Below, in pieces: positions 1 to 7,321 of a stretch of DNA of 33,086 bases. A program made the translations under genes and the position numbers. Source of the stretch: Deltaproteobacteria bacterium (GTDB lineage: Bacteria; Desulfobacterota; Desulfobacteria; Desulfobacterales; C00003060); the NCBI GenBank assembly GCA_030592345.1, contig JAUVJO010000005.1, forward strand, positions 1-33,086, read 5' to 3'. The notes under the pieces were generated by a model that searched no databases, was not told the origin of the DNA, and was given only the letters and a program-made list of their open reading frames with translations. How positions within the stretch are numbered: position 1 is the first letter of the stretch; every line of letters begins with the position of its first letter.

Positions 1-133
1 GGCCATGAACATCAATAGCCGTGTTGCTCAGGCTTGCAATAGCCAGCTATTCCGCGCCTTCGCGCCTTGCTCTTGATGCTCATGACTCACCGAGAAAAGC
101 GCAATTTGTGACCTTCCGAGGTATAGCATCTGG
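1..133. repeat. Long intergenic repeat, uninterrupted copy 1
   Basis: This non-coding stretch is nearly identical to 28946-29174. Both copies begin GGCCATGAACA, pass through TTGCTCAGGCTTGCAATA and CCAGCTAT, continue with GCGCCTTCGCGCCTTGCTC and end near CCTTCCGAGGTATAG. In the second copy a palindromic element interrupts the sequence directly after CCAGCTAT; here it does not. The repeat begins at the first base of the window and may extend to the left. No coding function is apparent, and the small open frame at 21-224 has no recognisable features. Bases 134-365 hold nothing else recognisable. Confidence 0.8.
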
Positions 134-365
134 TCACCAAAAAAGAGGACTGAGGGTTTATGCAAGGAGTATGTGTGGTCGACGAGACCGTTTCATGCTC
201 CTACGACCTCGAAACGCGGGTTGATTATTCATCGGTTTTGCACTAAATAGGGTCCACACCATTTGGATGAGATTGCCTACAAAAATTACGGGAGGGTTCC
301 TGTCACCTGAGAGGGGGAATGTCATGACCATAAAAAAACGTATTGCCATTGTTCGGGGAAGAAAC

Positions 366-875
366 ATGAGACGATTTTTCTCGGTTTTTGCGGTTTCGGG
401 CATTCTTTTTTTGTTGCCAGCTAGCCCTGTGTACTGTGAAGCTGTCACAGTATGGGGCGTAAACGTTGTTGAACATGGAATATACGTGGCTCAAATGCAG
501 CAGGGCGAAAAAATTGAACAGGCCCTTGGAGGCAGGCAACGTATCGTCGGACAAATGCACTTCCTGGAAGAAACTTACAAGATACCAGCAGTGCTTGGAA
601 CCCGGTTCGGGTTTACGTACACCATTAACGGCATGCCAAAACAGTCCGTGGTTCCTATTAAAATAATAAAACGTCATCCCGGTTTGAAGGACCCGGAAAA
701 AGGCCAGGAGGTTGTTAGCCAAGAATATGTGACACAACAAAAGATCGGTGAAGTCTGTGGCACTGGATACGGATTTGACCATAGTTGGGAGTTGGTCCCC
801 GGAAAATGGACTTTTGAGATATCTTACGAAGACAACATATTAGTAGATATCTCCTTTGATGTGTACAAGCCTTAA
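366..875 (+). CDS. DUF3859-like secreted protein
   Basis: This 169-residue protein has a typical Sec signal peptide: Arg-Arg at residues 2-3, then a hydrophobic stretch ending near ASPVYCEA. The mature part starts VTVWGVNVVEHGIY and has alternating hydrophobic strands up to WTFEISYEDNILVDISFDVY, which fits a beta-sandwich of the DUF3859 type; that family call is from memory of its pattern. The start at 366 is preferred because GGGGAAG precedes it and it gives a clean signal peptide. An ATG at 324, behind GAGAGGGGGAA, is an alternative that would add 14 basic residues. The gene lies 23 bp before ccmA and may be co-transcribed with it, but a role in cytochrome maturation is not shown. The function of the family is unknown, and a periplasmic or envelope location is inferred. 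Confidence 0.7.
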   Translation: MRRFFSVFAVSGILFLLPASPVYCEAVTVWGVNVVEHGIYVAQMQQGEKIEQALGGRQRIVGQMHFLEETYKIPAVLGTRFGFTYTINGMPKQSVVPIKIIKRHPGLKDPEKGQEVVSQEYVTQQKIGEVCGTGYGFDHSWELVPGKWTFEISYEDNILVDISFDVYKP

Positions 876-898
876 ATTGTCAAAACCCGAAGCTGTCC

Positions 899-1540
899 AT
901 GTATTCGCTAAAACTCAGCAAAGTACGCAAGTACTATTCCAGGACGCTGCTTTTTGATGGCATCTCCTTTGAGTTGTATCCGGGAGAGGTCCTGGCCATT
1001 TCCGGTTGGAACGGCTCCGGCAAGAGCACCTTGCTGCGCATCATTGCCGGTCTTGTGCAACCGTCAGCAGGCCAAGTTGAGATGTTCTTTAGAGATGAGC
1101 CCATACAAAGGGAATCCAGGCGGAGATTTCTAGGTATGGTCGCCCCGGCTCTCTCCCTGTATGAAGAGCTGACAGCCCTTGAGAACATGGAATTTTTCTG
1201 CAGGGTCAGGGGCGTCTCCTACGACCGTGGCAATTGCCTCAATATCATGGGTCGCGTTGGTTTGACTGAACACGCCCACAAGATATGCAGAAACTATTCC
1301 TCCGGCATGAAGCAGCGCTTGAAACTCGTTCAGGCGCTCCTGCACAAGCCCCCGCTGCTATTGCTGGATGAACCAGGATGCAACCTTGACACGAAAGGGA
1401 TGAAGATTGTAGAGAATATAGTTTCAGACCAGCGGCAGTTTGGGATAACTGTGATCGCATCTAACGAAAAGCGGGAGGTGGATTACGCAAACAGGGTCAT
1501 CAACTTATCTGAACGAAGCCATAGCAATCTGGCTGCGTGA
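899..1540 (+). CDS. ccmA: Haem exporter ATP-binding protein CcmA
   Basis: This is the ATPase of the CcmAB(C) ABC transporter, which drives release of holo-CcmE in System I cytochrome c maturation; it sits on the cytoplasmic face of the membrane. The 213 residues have Walker A GWNGSGKST (residues 36-44, with Trp where Pro is usual), the ABC signature YSSGMKQRLKL, and Walker B LLLLDEPGCNLD. A His-containing switch is not obvious: the segment after Walker B ends VIASNEKREVDY, so Asn-Glu replaces the usual Thr-His, as in many CcmA proteins. The length matches the family (about 200-215). The gene opens a ccmABCDEF run and its 3' end overlaps the conserved N-terminal coding region of ccmB. The identity is secure from the motifs and the gene order. 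Confidence 0.93.
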   Translation: MYSLKLSKVRKYYSRTLLFDGISFELYPGEVLAISGWNGSGKSTLLRIIAGLVQPSAGQVEMFFRDEPIQRESRRRFLGMVAPALSLYEELTALENMEFFCRVRGVSYDRGNCLNIMGRVGLTEHAHKICRNYSSGMKQRLKLVQALLHKPPLLLLDEPGCNLDTKGMKIVENIVSDQRQFGITVIASNEKREVDYANRVINLSERSHSNLAA

Positions 1541-2177
1541 CCTGCGTAGCGAATTCAGGACGCGTTACGCCGTCAATGCCATCCTGATGTTTGCTGTGAC
1601 CACACTAATAGCAGTGAGTTTCTCAATAGGGTCGTTCCGTATCGCAGAAGCAGAGAAACCCTTCTTGTATGCGGTACTGCTGTGGATCATCCTGGTTTTC
1701 TCCGCGCTCTCCGGTCTTTCTCGCTCCTTTGTCAAAGAAGAAGAAGCAGGGACCATGGATGTATTAAGACTCTCTGCCCGTCCCCGGGCCGTATTCCTGG
1801 GGAAACTCTTTTTTAACTTAACGCTGTTGGGGGCCCTGGAGTTGATTATCGTGCCCTTGTTTATCCTCGTGATGAAATACAAGATAGAATTTCCCGGCTT
1901 TTTTGCGGCCATGCTCATCAGTGCCGGACTCGGTTTGGGTGCAGGCACCACCATCGTGGCGGCCATGATAGCCCAGGCCAGTGCCCGCGGCGCGCTGTTT
2001 TCCGCGCTTTCTTTCCCCCTCCTTTTACCCCTTATGATCACCGCCATAAAGGGATGTGAAAGGGCCGCCGTCGGCATTGACACAGCAGGCTGGCCTGAGG
2101 TCAGGATCGCTATTGCGTATGTGGTTATCATGGTTGTCATGTCGTTGTTCTTGTTTCCATTAATATGGGAGGAATAG
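1509..2177 (+). CDS. ccmB: Haem exporter permease CcmB (non-canonical start)
   Basis: This is the membrane subunit of the CcmAB transporter, with about six hydrophobic segments. The first in-frame ATG is at 1587, which would give 196 residues and lose the conserved cytoplasmic N-terminus. Reading the same frame upstream gives AIWLRDLRSEFRTRYAVNAI, the typical RDLR-E-R-R lead-in of CcmB, with no in-frame ATG, GTG or TTG between the stop at 1452 and 1587. A CTG at 1509 gives 222 residues, the usual family length. ATT 1482 lies one base after GGAGGTGG, and ATA 1521 and CTG 1533 are also possible. The frame overlaps the last 32 bp of ccmA, so translation is probably coupled. The product is secure and the start is not. 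Confidence 0.85.
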   Translation: MNEAIAIWLRDLRSEFRTRYAVNAILMFAVTTLIAVSFSIGSFRIAEAEKPFLYAVLLWIILVFSALSGLSRSFVKEEEAGTMDVLRLSARPRAVFLGKLFFNLTLLGALELIIVPLFILVMKYKIEFPGFFAAMLISAGLGLGAGTTIVAAMIAQASARGALFSALSFPLLLPLMITAIKGCERAAVGIDTAGWPEVRIAIAYVVIMVVMSLFLFPLIWEE

Positions 2178-2275
2178 ATAGAAGGATTGGGGAATCGGGG
2201 AATCAGTGAGCTAACGTCCCTAAAATGGCCAAGCCCAAAACTAGCTTTTTATAATTATTTTTTCAAGTCCTCAAT

Positions 2276-2313
2276 TTTAGCTCACTTTAGACACTTTAGC
2301 TCACTTTAGGCAC
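2276..2313 (+). repeat. Two tandem 19-bp units between ccmB and ccmC
   Basis: TTTAGCTCACTTTAGACAC (2276-2294) is followed directly by the same unit with one change, A to G (2295-2313). It sits in the 186-bp ccmB-ccmC gap, which also has an AT-rich run near 2245-2262. No function is evident. Confidence 0.8.
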
Positions 2314-2363
2314 TCTATTGTGGCAAAATCTCCGATTGAGGCCGTGCTGATTATATTTCGATC

Positions 2364-3020
2364 ATGATATACAAAGTCTTTTTAACAATCTGGATGGCTG
2401 TTATCTTAGTGGCTGCATTCTTGTATACCGAAGCAGCCACAGGATTTCCTGGTGAGACATCCCGCATCTTGTTTTTTCACGTTCCTCAGGCATGGGTGGC
2501 AACGCTCTCTTTTCTGTTGTCTATGATAGCAAGCTGCGTCTATCTTGCCAGACGCAATGTCAAGGCAGACGATCTGGCGCTGTCGGCAGCAGAGTTAGGA
2601 TTTCTGTTCTGTGTACTTGCCACGGTAACTGGGTCAATATTTGCCAAGGCGAGCTGGGGGTCTTTCTGGAATTGGGACCCACGGGAAACCTCTATTGTCA
2701 TACTCCTTATGATCTACGGTGCCTATTTTGCCCTTCGTTCGGCAGTCGCTGACCCGGAAAAAAAACGTGTGTTTGCCGGGGTGTATGCTATCCTTGCCTT
2801 TCTTACCGTGCCTTTCTTGGTCTTTGTTATACCGCGGATAACAGCCTCGCTGCATCCTGAAGACACCATGAATCCCGCAAATCCCGGCATGGACCCGAAG
2901 ACCTTAAAGGTGTTTTTGGGCTCATTATTGGCCTACACGGCGCTATTTGTCTGGATGCTCCGGTTAAGGATGAGGATTCTGAGAATTGAGGGGAATAGGA
3001 TTGAGGGATTCAGGGATTGA
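2364..3020 (+). CDS. ccmC: Haem export/trafficking protein CcmC
   Basis: CcmC presents haem at the periplasmic face and loads it onto CcmE. The 218 residues form about six membrane segments and carry the tryptophan-rich haem-handling signature WGSFWNWDPRET (residues 98-109). The flanking histidines expected as haem ligands are present, in FFHVPQAW near residue 40 and SLHPED near residue 165. The core matches CcmC. The last ~18 residues (after MLRLRMRIL) are translated from the GGGATTGAGG repeat array that follows, so the C-terminal tail is probably recent and non-functional. No strong ribosome binding site is seen before 2364. The neighbours ccmAB and ccmDEF confirm the identity over the related CcsA family. 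Confidence 0.93.
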   Translation: MIYKVFLTIWMAVILVAAFLYTEAATGFPGETSRILFFHVPQAWVATLSFLLSMIASCVYLARRNVKADDLALSAAELGFLFCVLATVTGSIFAKASWGSFWNWDPRETSIVILLMIYGAYFALRSAVADPEKKRVFAGVYAILAFLTVPFLVFVIPRITASLHPEDTMNPANPGMDPKTLKVFLGSLLAYTALFVWMLRLRMRILRIEGNRIEGFRD

Positions 3021-3180
3021 GGGATTGAGGAATCGAGGGATTCTGGGATTCTGGGATTATAGATTTATGGATACCTAAATATTGCGGAGTGCGGAGTGCG
3101 GATTCAGGGATTATAGATTTTGGATACCTGATAGTATTGCGGAATTCGGATTGCGGAATGCGGCATTCAGAATGTAAGAA
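2985..3180 (+). repeat. Degenerate GGGATTGAGG / GCGGATT repeat array
   Basis: Short imperfect units such as GGGATTGAGG, GGGATTCTGG and TTGCGGAATGCGG follow each other between ccmC and ccmD. Two similar blocks ending in TTATAGATTT(A/T)TGGATACCT occur at about 3055-3079 and 3109-3130. The array starts inside the ccmC reading frame and encodes its last residues. Confidence 0.75.
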
Positions 3181-3229
3181 AAGATGAAACGAGTATTCCA
3201 CAACGAACTACGAACCACGGAGAAAATAC

Positions 3230-3358
3230 ATGAAAGATGGTCTCGGTTTTGTCATGGGGGTCAATCTGGTTATTTGGTGTGGCATAGCCTTTTATCTTTT
3301 CGTTTTGGACCGAAAAATCAAGAAACTGGAAGAAACACACACGAATAAGGAAAGATGA
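3230..3358 (+). CDS. ccmD: Small membrane protein CcmD
   Basis: This 42-residue product has one membrane helix (GVNLVIWCGIAFYLFVL) followed by a basic, then charged tail (DRKIKKLEETHTNKER). That is the expected shape of CcmD, the small subunit that helps holo-CcmE release from CcmABC. It begins with ATG at 3230 behind CACGGAGAAAATAC, so GGAG provides a ribosome binding site. Its TGA overlaps the ccmE start in an ATGA arrangement at 3355-3358, indicating coupled translation. CcmD proteins diverge strongly in sequence, so the call rests on size, topology and its fixed place between ccmC and ccmE. Confidence 0.85.
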   Translation: MKDGLGFVMGVNLVIWCGIAFYLFVLDRKIKKLEETHTNKER

Positions 3359-3735
3359 AAAAATCTTACGTCATTGGTGGCGTTATCGTAATTCTGGCCA
3401 TGGTTATGGCCATGTATTCCTTTAAATCGACATTGACTGCCTATGTGACTGTTCAAGAGGCCAAGGCAAGCAAGAGGCCCGTGCAGGTGGCCGGCATTGT
3501 AGCCAAGGGCACTGCCAGGTATGACTTGAAGAGCAATGACTTGGTTTTTACTCTGCGCGAAGATGGTGGCGATGAGATGAAGGTGGAATATGATGGACCA
3601 GTGCCTGGAAATTTTGATGATGTAAACAAAATCGTGGTTATTGGAAAATACGAGCCGGAAAAGCAAGTGTTTGCAGCCAGGGAAGTGCTGGTCAAATGTC
3701 CCACAAAATATGAAGGGCGGGTTAAGGGAGAATGA
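3355..3735 (+). CDS. ccmE: Haem chaperone CcmE, cysteine variant
   Basis: This periplasmic, membrane-anchored haem chaperone carries haem from CcmC to CcmF. The 126 residues comprise an N-terminal anchor (residues 6-20) and an OB-fold beta-barrel with VQVAGIVAKGTARYD and VPGNFDDVNKIVVIGKY. The attachment site reads EVLVKCPTKYEG: Cys115 and Tyr119 form a CxxxY motif in place of the HxxxY of enterobacterial CcmE. Cys-type CcmE is known from Desulfovibrio and some archaea in a System I variant that lacks CcmH; no ccmH or ccmG follows here, which fits. The gene overlaps ccmD by 4 bp and ccmF by 4 bp, so all three are translationally coupled. Confidence 0.93.
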   Translation: MKKSYVIGGVIVILAMVMAMYSFKSTLTAYVTVQEAKASKRPVQVAGIVAKGTARYDLKSNDLVFTLREDGGDEMKVEYDGPVPGNFDDVNKIVVIGKYEPEKQVFAAREVLVKCPTKYEGRVKGE

Positions 3736-5960
3736 ACAATTTCGGTCAGGTTACCATGTGGCTCGGACTGATTGCTGTAAGCATATCATCAATCTGTTAC
3801 CTGGTCCTGTGCTATAGAAAAGAAAACACCATCGCCAGAATCACCGCCCGGCTGAGCTTTCTTGGTTTTGCCGCTTTTGTGACTGTTGCCTCAGTCCTAC
3901 TGATGCACTTTATACTCAACAATGAGTTTGTGTATAGCTATGTGGCACGATATTCGTCCAGGGATCTCCCTTTGGAGTATTTGATCAGCTCTTTCTGGGC
4001 TGGCCAGGAAGGAAGCTTCCTGCTGTGGGTGCTGCTCGGGGCATGGCTCGGCATATTGCTTATGTTCAAGGCAGGGGACATGGAACCGCAGGTGATGCTC
4101 ATCTACAACCTGAACAACATCTTCCTTGCTATTCTCTTGATTAAGCAAAGCCCCTTTCTCCTGCTCCCAATGGCCCCTCCTGACGGCCATGGACTGAATA
4201 TGCTCTTACAGGATCCTTGGATGGTCATCCACCCACCGGTAGTATTTCTCGGTTATGCGGCATTTACCATCCCGTTTGCCTATTCGACCTCAGCCCTGTG
4301 GCGCAGGGAATATGATCAATGGATCAAGCCAGCCCTGCCGTGGACGGTTTTCGCTTTCGTCACCCTGGGCGCAGGAATCATCATTGGCGGGTATTGGTCG
4401 TACAAGGTGCTGGGCTGGGGTGGCTATTGGGGTTGGGACCCGGTGGAAAACGCATCCCTCTTGCCGTGGCTCGCAGGCATGGCCCTGATGCACGGCATGA
4501 TCTTGCAGCAGACGCGCAAGAAATTGCGAAAAACCAACTTTGTACTGGCGGCCTCTTCTTTTGTTCTCGTCATTTACTGTACGTTTCTTACCAGATCAGG
4601 TGTGCTGGCAGATTTTTCAGTTCATTCTTTTGTGGATCTTGGCATCACCGGCTGGCTGGTAGTCTTTATGTTCGCCTTTATTGCCATCTCACTGGGACTG
4701 CTGATCGCCAGGGCAAAAGAGATTCCCGTGTCCAAGAAGGGCGGAAGCATGAGCTATTTCTCCAGGGAATTCGGTCTTATCGCGGCCATAATCATCCTTT
4801 GCCTGTCCACCGTCATAATAGGCATGGGCACATCTGCACCTCTGATAACCAGGGTGCTTGAAAAAGCCTCAAAGGTGTCAACCCAGTTTTACGTGGACAC
4901 GAATCTGCCGCTGGCCATTCTTATGCTTTTCCTCCTGAGCTTTGTTCCACTGCTCGTTTGGGGAAAAAACAGCTTTTCGAGCCTCAGGCCGAAACTCCTC
5001 TGGGCGATTGCAGGCGCAATCGTGTCTGTAGCTGTAACCCTGCTAAATGGATATCCTGGCATGGGTGTGCTGCTCCTATCATTGCTTGCCGGTGCCGCTG
5101 CCGGCATAAACCTCTTGCTGGCCGCAAGGCTCGTCACAAAAAAAATCACCGTCTCAGGCGCTGCCATTGCGCATTTAGGAGTGGCCTTCATGTTTCTCGG
5201 CATAGTGGCCTCTTCTTCCTATGATCGGTCAGAAAAAGTGTTATTGCCTCAAGGCACTGTCAAAAGCGCCATGGGCTACGACATCAAATTCAATGGGCCA
5301 AGATACTCAAAAGAGGGGAAAGGGGTGCGTCTGCATATTCCTCTGGATATCAAAAAGGGAAAAAGTCAATTCGTCGCGTGGCCCGATATCTATACGGAAC
5401 GTACCCGCAATGGCCAGGTCAACCGGTTCATCCATCCCCATATTGGGCGGGGACTCATTGCAGACCTTTACATATCGCCTGTGGATTTCGATCCAGGCAT
5501 AGAAACGGCTTCGGAAAACGAGATTGTGTTGAAAAAAGGAAAGACAGGACAGTTCCATGACTACGAACTCACGTTTATGGCCTTTGACGTGTCAGGCATG
5601 ATGGGCAAAAAGGACGCCCAGCACATGAGCGTAGGTGCCACTATCGTAGTCTCGTACAAAGGCGGAGAACCTGTAACAATAAAACCGGTCATCACCATGG
5701 GAAAACCGGACAGCCCATCAAGCCGAGTCAAATTGCCTGGCGACCAAGAGGCCCACCTGACACTTAAGGGCATAGATGCAGGCGCTAAGACCATCGGTCT
5801 TGTCTATGAGGGGCCGGAATCTGCCCCAGAAAAAAGCGCTCAAAAAAGCCCGCCTGCCGTCATTGCAGAGGTCAGTATCAAACCAGGCATGACCATCCTG
5901 TGGCTGGGGACCTGCCTGATCCTTGTTGGCGGCAGCATCGCCATCCCCCGCCGCTGGTAG
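3732..5960 (+). CDS. ccmF: Cytochrome c haem lyase subunit CcmF
   Basis: CcmF is the integral membrane protein that ligates haem to the CXXCH motifs of apocytochromes c. The 742 residues include many membrane segments and the WWD signature WGGYWGWDPVENASLLPWL (from residue 229). Conserved His-containing loops follow (LMHGMIL, FSVHSFVDLG). After about residue 490 a large soluble periplasmic domain follows (from SYDRSEKVLLPQG), ending in a last helix (TILWLGTCLILVGGSIAI) and a short basic tail. The length exceeds that of typical ~650-residue CcmF, mainly in the periplasmic domain. The start overlaps the ccmE stop (ATGA at 3732). No ccmG or ccmH follows; the next gene is on the other strand. Confidence 0.95.
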   Translation: MNNFGQVTMWLGLIAVSISSICYLVLCYRKENTIARITARLSFLGFAAFVTVASVLLMHFILNNEFVYSYVARYSSRDLPLEYLISSFWAGQEGSFLLWVLLGAWLGILLMFKAGDMEPQVMLIYNLNNIFLAILLIKQSPFLLLPMAPPDGHGLNMLLQDPWMVIHPPVVFLGYAAFTIPFAYSTSALWRREYDQWIKPALPWTVFAFVTLGAGIIIGGYWSYKVLGWGGYWGWDPVENASLLPWLAGMALMHGMILQQTRKKLRKTNFVLAASSFVLVIYCTFLTRSGVLADFSVHSFVDLGITGWLVVFMFAFIAISLGLLIARAKEIPVSKKGGSMSYFSREFGLIAAIIILCLSTVIIGMGTSAPLITRVLEKASKVSTQFYVDTNLPLAILMLFLLSFVPLLVWGKNSFSSLRPKLLWAIAGAIVSVAVTLLNGYPGMGVLLLSLLAGAAAGINLLLAARLVTKKITVSGAAIAHLGVAFMFLGIVASSSYDRSEKVLLPQGTVKSAMGYDIKFNGPRYSKEGKGVRLHIPLDIKKGKSQFVAWPDIYTERTRNGQVNRFIHPHIGRGLIADLYISPVDFDPGIETASENEIVLKKGKTGQFHDYELTFMAFDVSGMMGKKDAQHMSVGATIVVSYKGGEPVTIKPVITMGKPDSPSSRVKLPGDQEAHLTLKGIDAGAKTIGLVYEGPESAPEKSAQKSPPAVIAEVSIKPGMTILWLGTCLILVGGSIAIPRRW

Positions 5961-6054
5961 AAATGATGAACCATTGGCTTTTCGTAGACGGATTATCGGG
6001 TAAACGCTTGTGGTAGTGATATTGTTTTGTCGGTTTATAGAATTTCCAAGATGT

Positions 6055-6297
6055 TTATCTACTGTGGGCAATAAATCCTATCATTGCAAGAAGAACAACG
6101 GCTACACCAAAACCCATATAAGCTGAATTGAACACATTCGCCTTTTTAACAGCATCAAAAAGATCTCCATTAAAAATATAGCCCCAATAAAGGACAAAAC
6201 CATAGTTCGTCAGCAAGGCCAGTTTGATTTGTCCAATAAGAAGTGCCGCCGTACTCAGCCCCAGAAGCAACATGATCTGCATCAGAGGCACATCCAA
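6055..6297 (-). CDS. Small two-to-three-helix membrane protein, unknown function
   Basis: This 80-residue product is mostly hydrophobic, with segments at about residues 6-20 (LLLGLSTAALLIG), 24-42 (LALLTNYGFVLYWGYIFN) and 58-78 (YMGFGVAVVLLAMIGFIAH), joined by a short polar stretch (GDLFDAVKKANVFNS). The pattern of helices and the aromatic-rich loop look like a real small membrane protein and not a chance frame, but I do not recognise a family. The start is TTG at 6297; ATG at 6282 would give MQIMLLLG. It lies alone, convergent with ccmF, with no strong ribosome binding site. Bases 5961-6054 hold nothing recognisable. Confidence is moderate. Confidence 0.55.
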   Translation of the reverse strand: MDVPLMQIMLLLGLSTAALLIGQIKLALLTNYGFVLYWGYIFNGDLFDAVKKANVFNSAYMGFGVAVVLLAMIGFIAHSR

Positions 6298-6406
6298 TTG
6301 TGTTGTCTGGAAGAACTCTATGGTCTTACCTCCGCATGAAAAGTGCGAGTTTTCTATGGCCTTGTGGATGCTATCCGCATTAAGGTGCCTTATGGCTAAC
6401 CGTATT

Positions 6407-6543
6407 TATAGATTTCCAGATAAACAATTTCACTGCGTTATCGCTCGAAATCCTCGACAATGTACTCCCATGTACGCCTTACTCGGATTTCTCCCTCTGG
6501 TCCCGCTGAAAGCGGGATGAAATTATTTATCTGAAAATCTATA
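6407..6543 (+). mobile_element. Palindromic MITE-like element, divergent 137-bp member
   Basis: The terminal inverted repeats of 26 bp (6407-6432 and 6518-6543) match at 24 positions and begin TATAGATTT. The core starts GCGTTATCG and contains CTCCCTCTGG, both shared with the five 105-bp elements found elsewhere in the window. The middle differs: it carries GTAC...GTAC and a CCCGCTGAAAGCGGG hairpin. It has no coding capacity; the minus-strand frame over 6438-6779 takes its C-terminus from this element. It is probably an older or separate subfamily of the same palindromic repeat. Confidence 0.75.
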
Positions 6544-6873
6544 GCATAATTGATGCCAATTTCTTCCCGGACGGATATTTTCGAGAAAAGCCTTAAAAAT
6601 AAAGGTGTTATCCGTATCCTGCGCGCCATTTGGATGTTCGCATGTTGACAAAATGTGAAAATGCCTAATAAAAAGCACCAAAACCGATCCAATATCTCGT
6701 GACAAAGCAAAGAGCAGCCGCTGTTCCGGGTGTTGCGGTCACGGCGGACCGGCCCCTTTCTCTGCTTCAGACGGATCAACGGCTCAGCCCCATAAACCGG
6801 CTTGATAACCTCATGATTTTTCTGTTGATCTGAGTTTTGGTTGGAATAAGGATATCATCACCCCGATTTTTTG
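6544..6873. other. Gap without a recognisable gene
   Basis: No convincing gene, RNA or repeat is seen between the palindromic element and the promoter of yggT. The minus-strand open frame covering most of it has no recognisable motif and unlikely composition. Confidence 0.5.
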
Positions 6874-6902
6874 TTGACTTTTGCATGGTAATTGTCGATA
6901 AT
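6874..6902 (+). promoter_or_regulatory. Sigma-70 type promoter for yggT-pilT
   Basis: TTGACT (6874-6879) and GATAAT (6897-6902) are separated by 17 bp, close to the consensus. It lies 72 bp before the yggT start, and nothing else lies between. Confidence 0.6.
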
Positions 6903-6974
6903 CAAAAGAACTCACATAGTTGCGAATTTACTTCACATCCGCAAGCTACTTGCTTTGCCTTCTAAAGGAGCACA

Positions 6975-7274
6975 ATGTTCGTCATCGGCCATTTTCTCAA
7001 TGCCCTCACAACGGTTCTCGATTATGCTCTCCTCTTTTACATGTGGATTATCGTCGCTCGTGCCGTCCTTTCTTGGGTAAGCCCTGATCCTTATAATCCT
7101 ATTGTCCGTTTTATTAATAATGTCACTGAACCCGTGTTGTATCCTGTAAGGAAACGACTTCCGTTTGGCTTTAGCGGCATTGACTTCTCCCCCATGCTTG
7201 TGTTGCTTGCCATCATATTCTTACGTCTCTTTATCGTAAGCACCTTATCGGAATTGGCGCGAAGGCTATTGTAG
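6975..7274 (+). CDS. yggT: YggT/YlmG family membrane protein
   Basis: This 99-residue inner-membrane protein has two helices (about residues 6-32 and 68-90) separated by the conserved YggT loop. The family pattern is clear: RAVLSWVSPDPYNPIVRFINNVTEPVLYPVRKRLP followed by GIDFSPMLVLLAIIFL, given here as one segment from residues 27-83. The start follows AAAGGAG with good spacing. Relatives are linked to membrane protein or cell-division functions in bacteria and chloroplasts, but no biochemical role is firmly established. It is followed after 47 bp by pilT on the same strand; in many proteobacteria yggT sits next to pilT-type genes, so the pair probably shares a transcript. Confidence 0.9.
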   Translation: MFVIGHFLNALTTVLDYALLFYMWIIVARAVLSWVSPDPYNPIVRFINNVTEPVLYPVRKRLPFGFSGIDFSPMLVLLAIIFLRLFIVSTLSELARRLL

Positions 7275-7321
7275 CAACCCCCAAAAAAGATAAGTATCTA
7301 AACACGTAGGGGAAAAAACCG

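Noticed and set aside
21-224. 67-residue open frame at the left edge
   Set aside because: It is translated from the long intergenic repeat whose second copy is split by an element; there is no conserved protein.
1565-2140. 191-residue antisense frame over ccmB
   Set aside because: It is a shadow of a well-supported membrane protein gene; the Ser/Ala/Thr/Pro-rich pattern is typical of antisense frames.
6438-6779. 113-residue open frame on the minus strand
   Set aside because: It takes its C-terminal third from the palindromic element at 6407-6543 and shows no recognisable motif or ribosome binding site.
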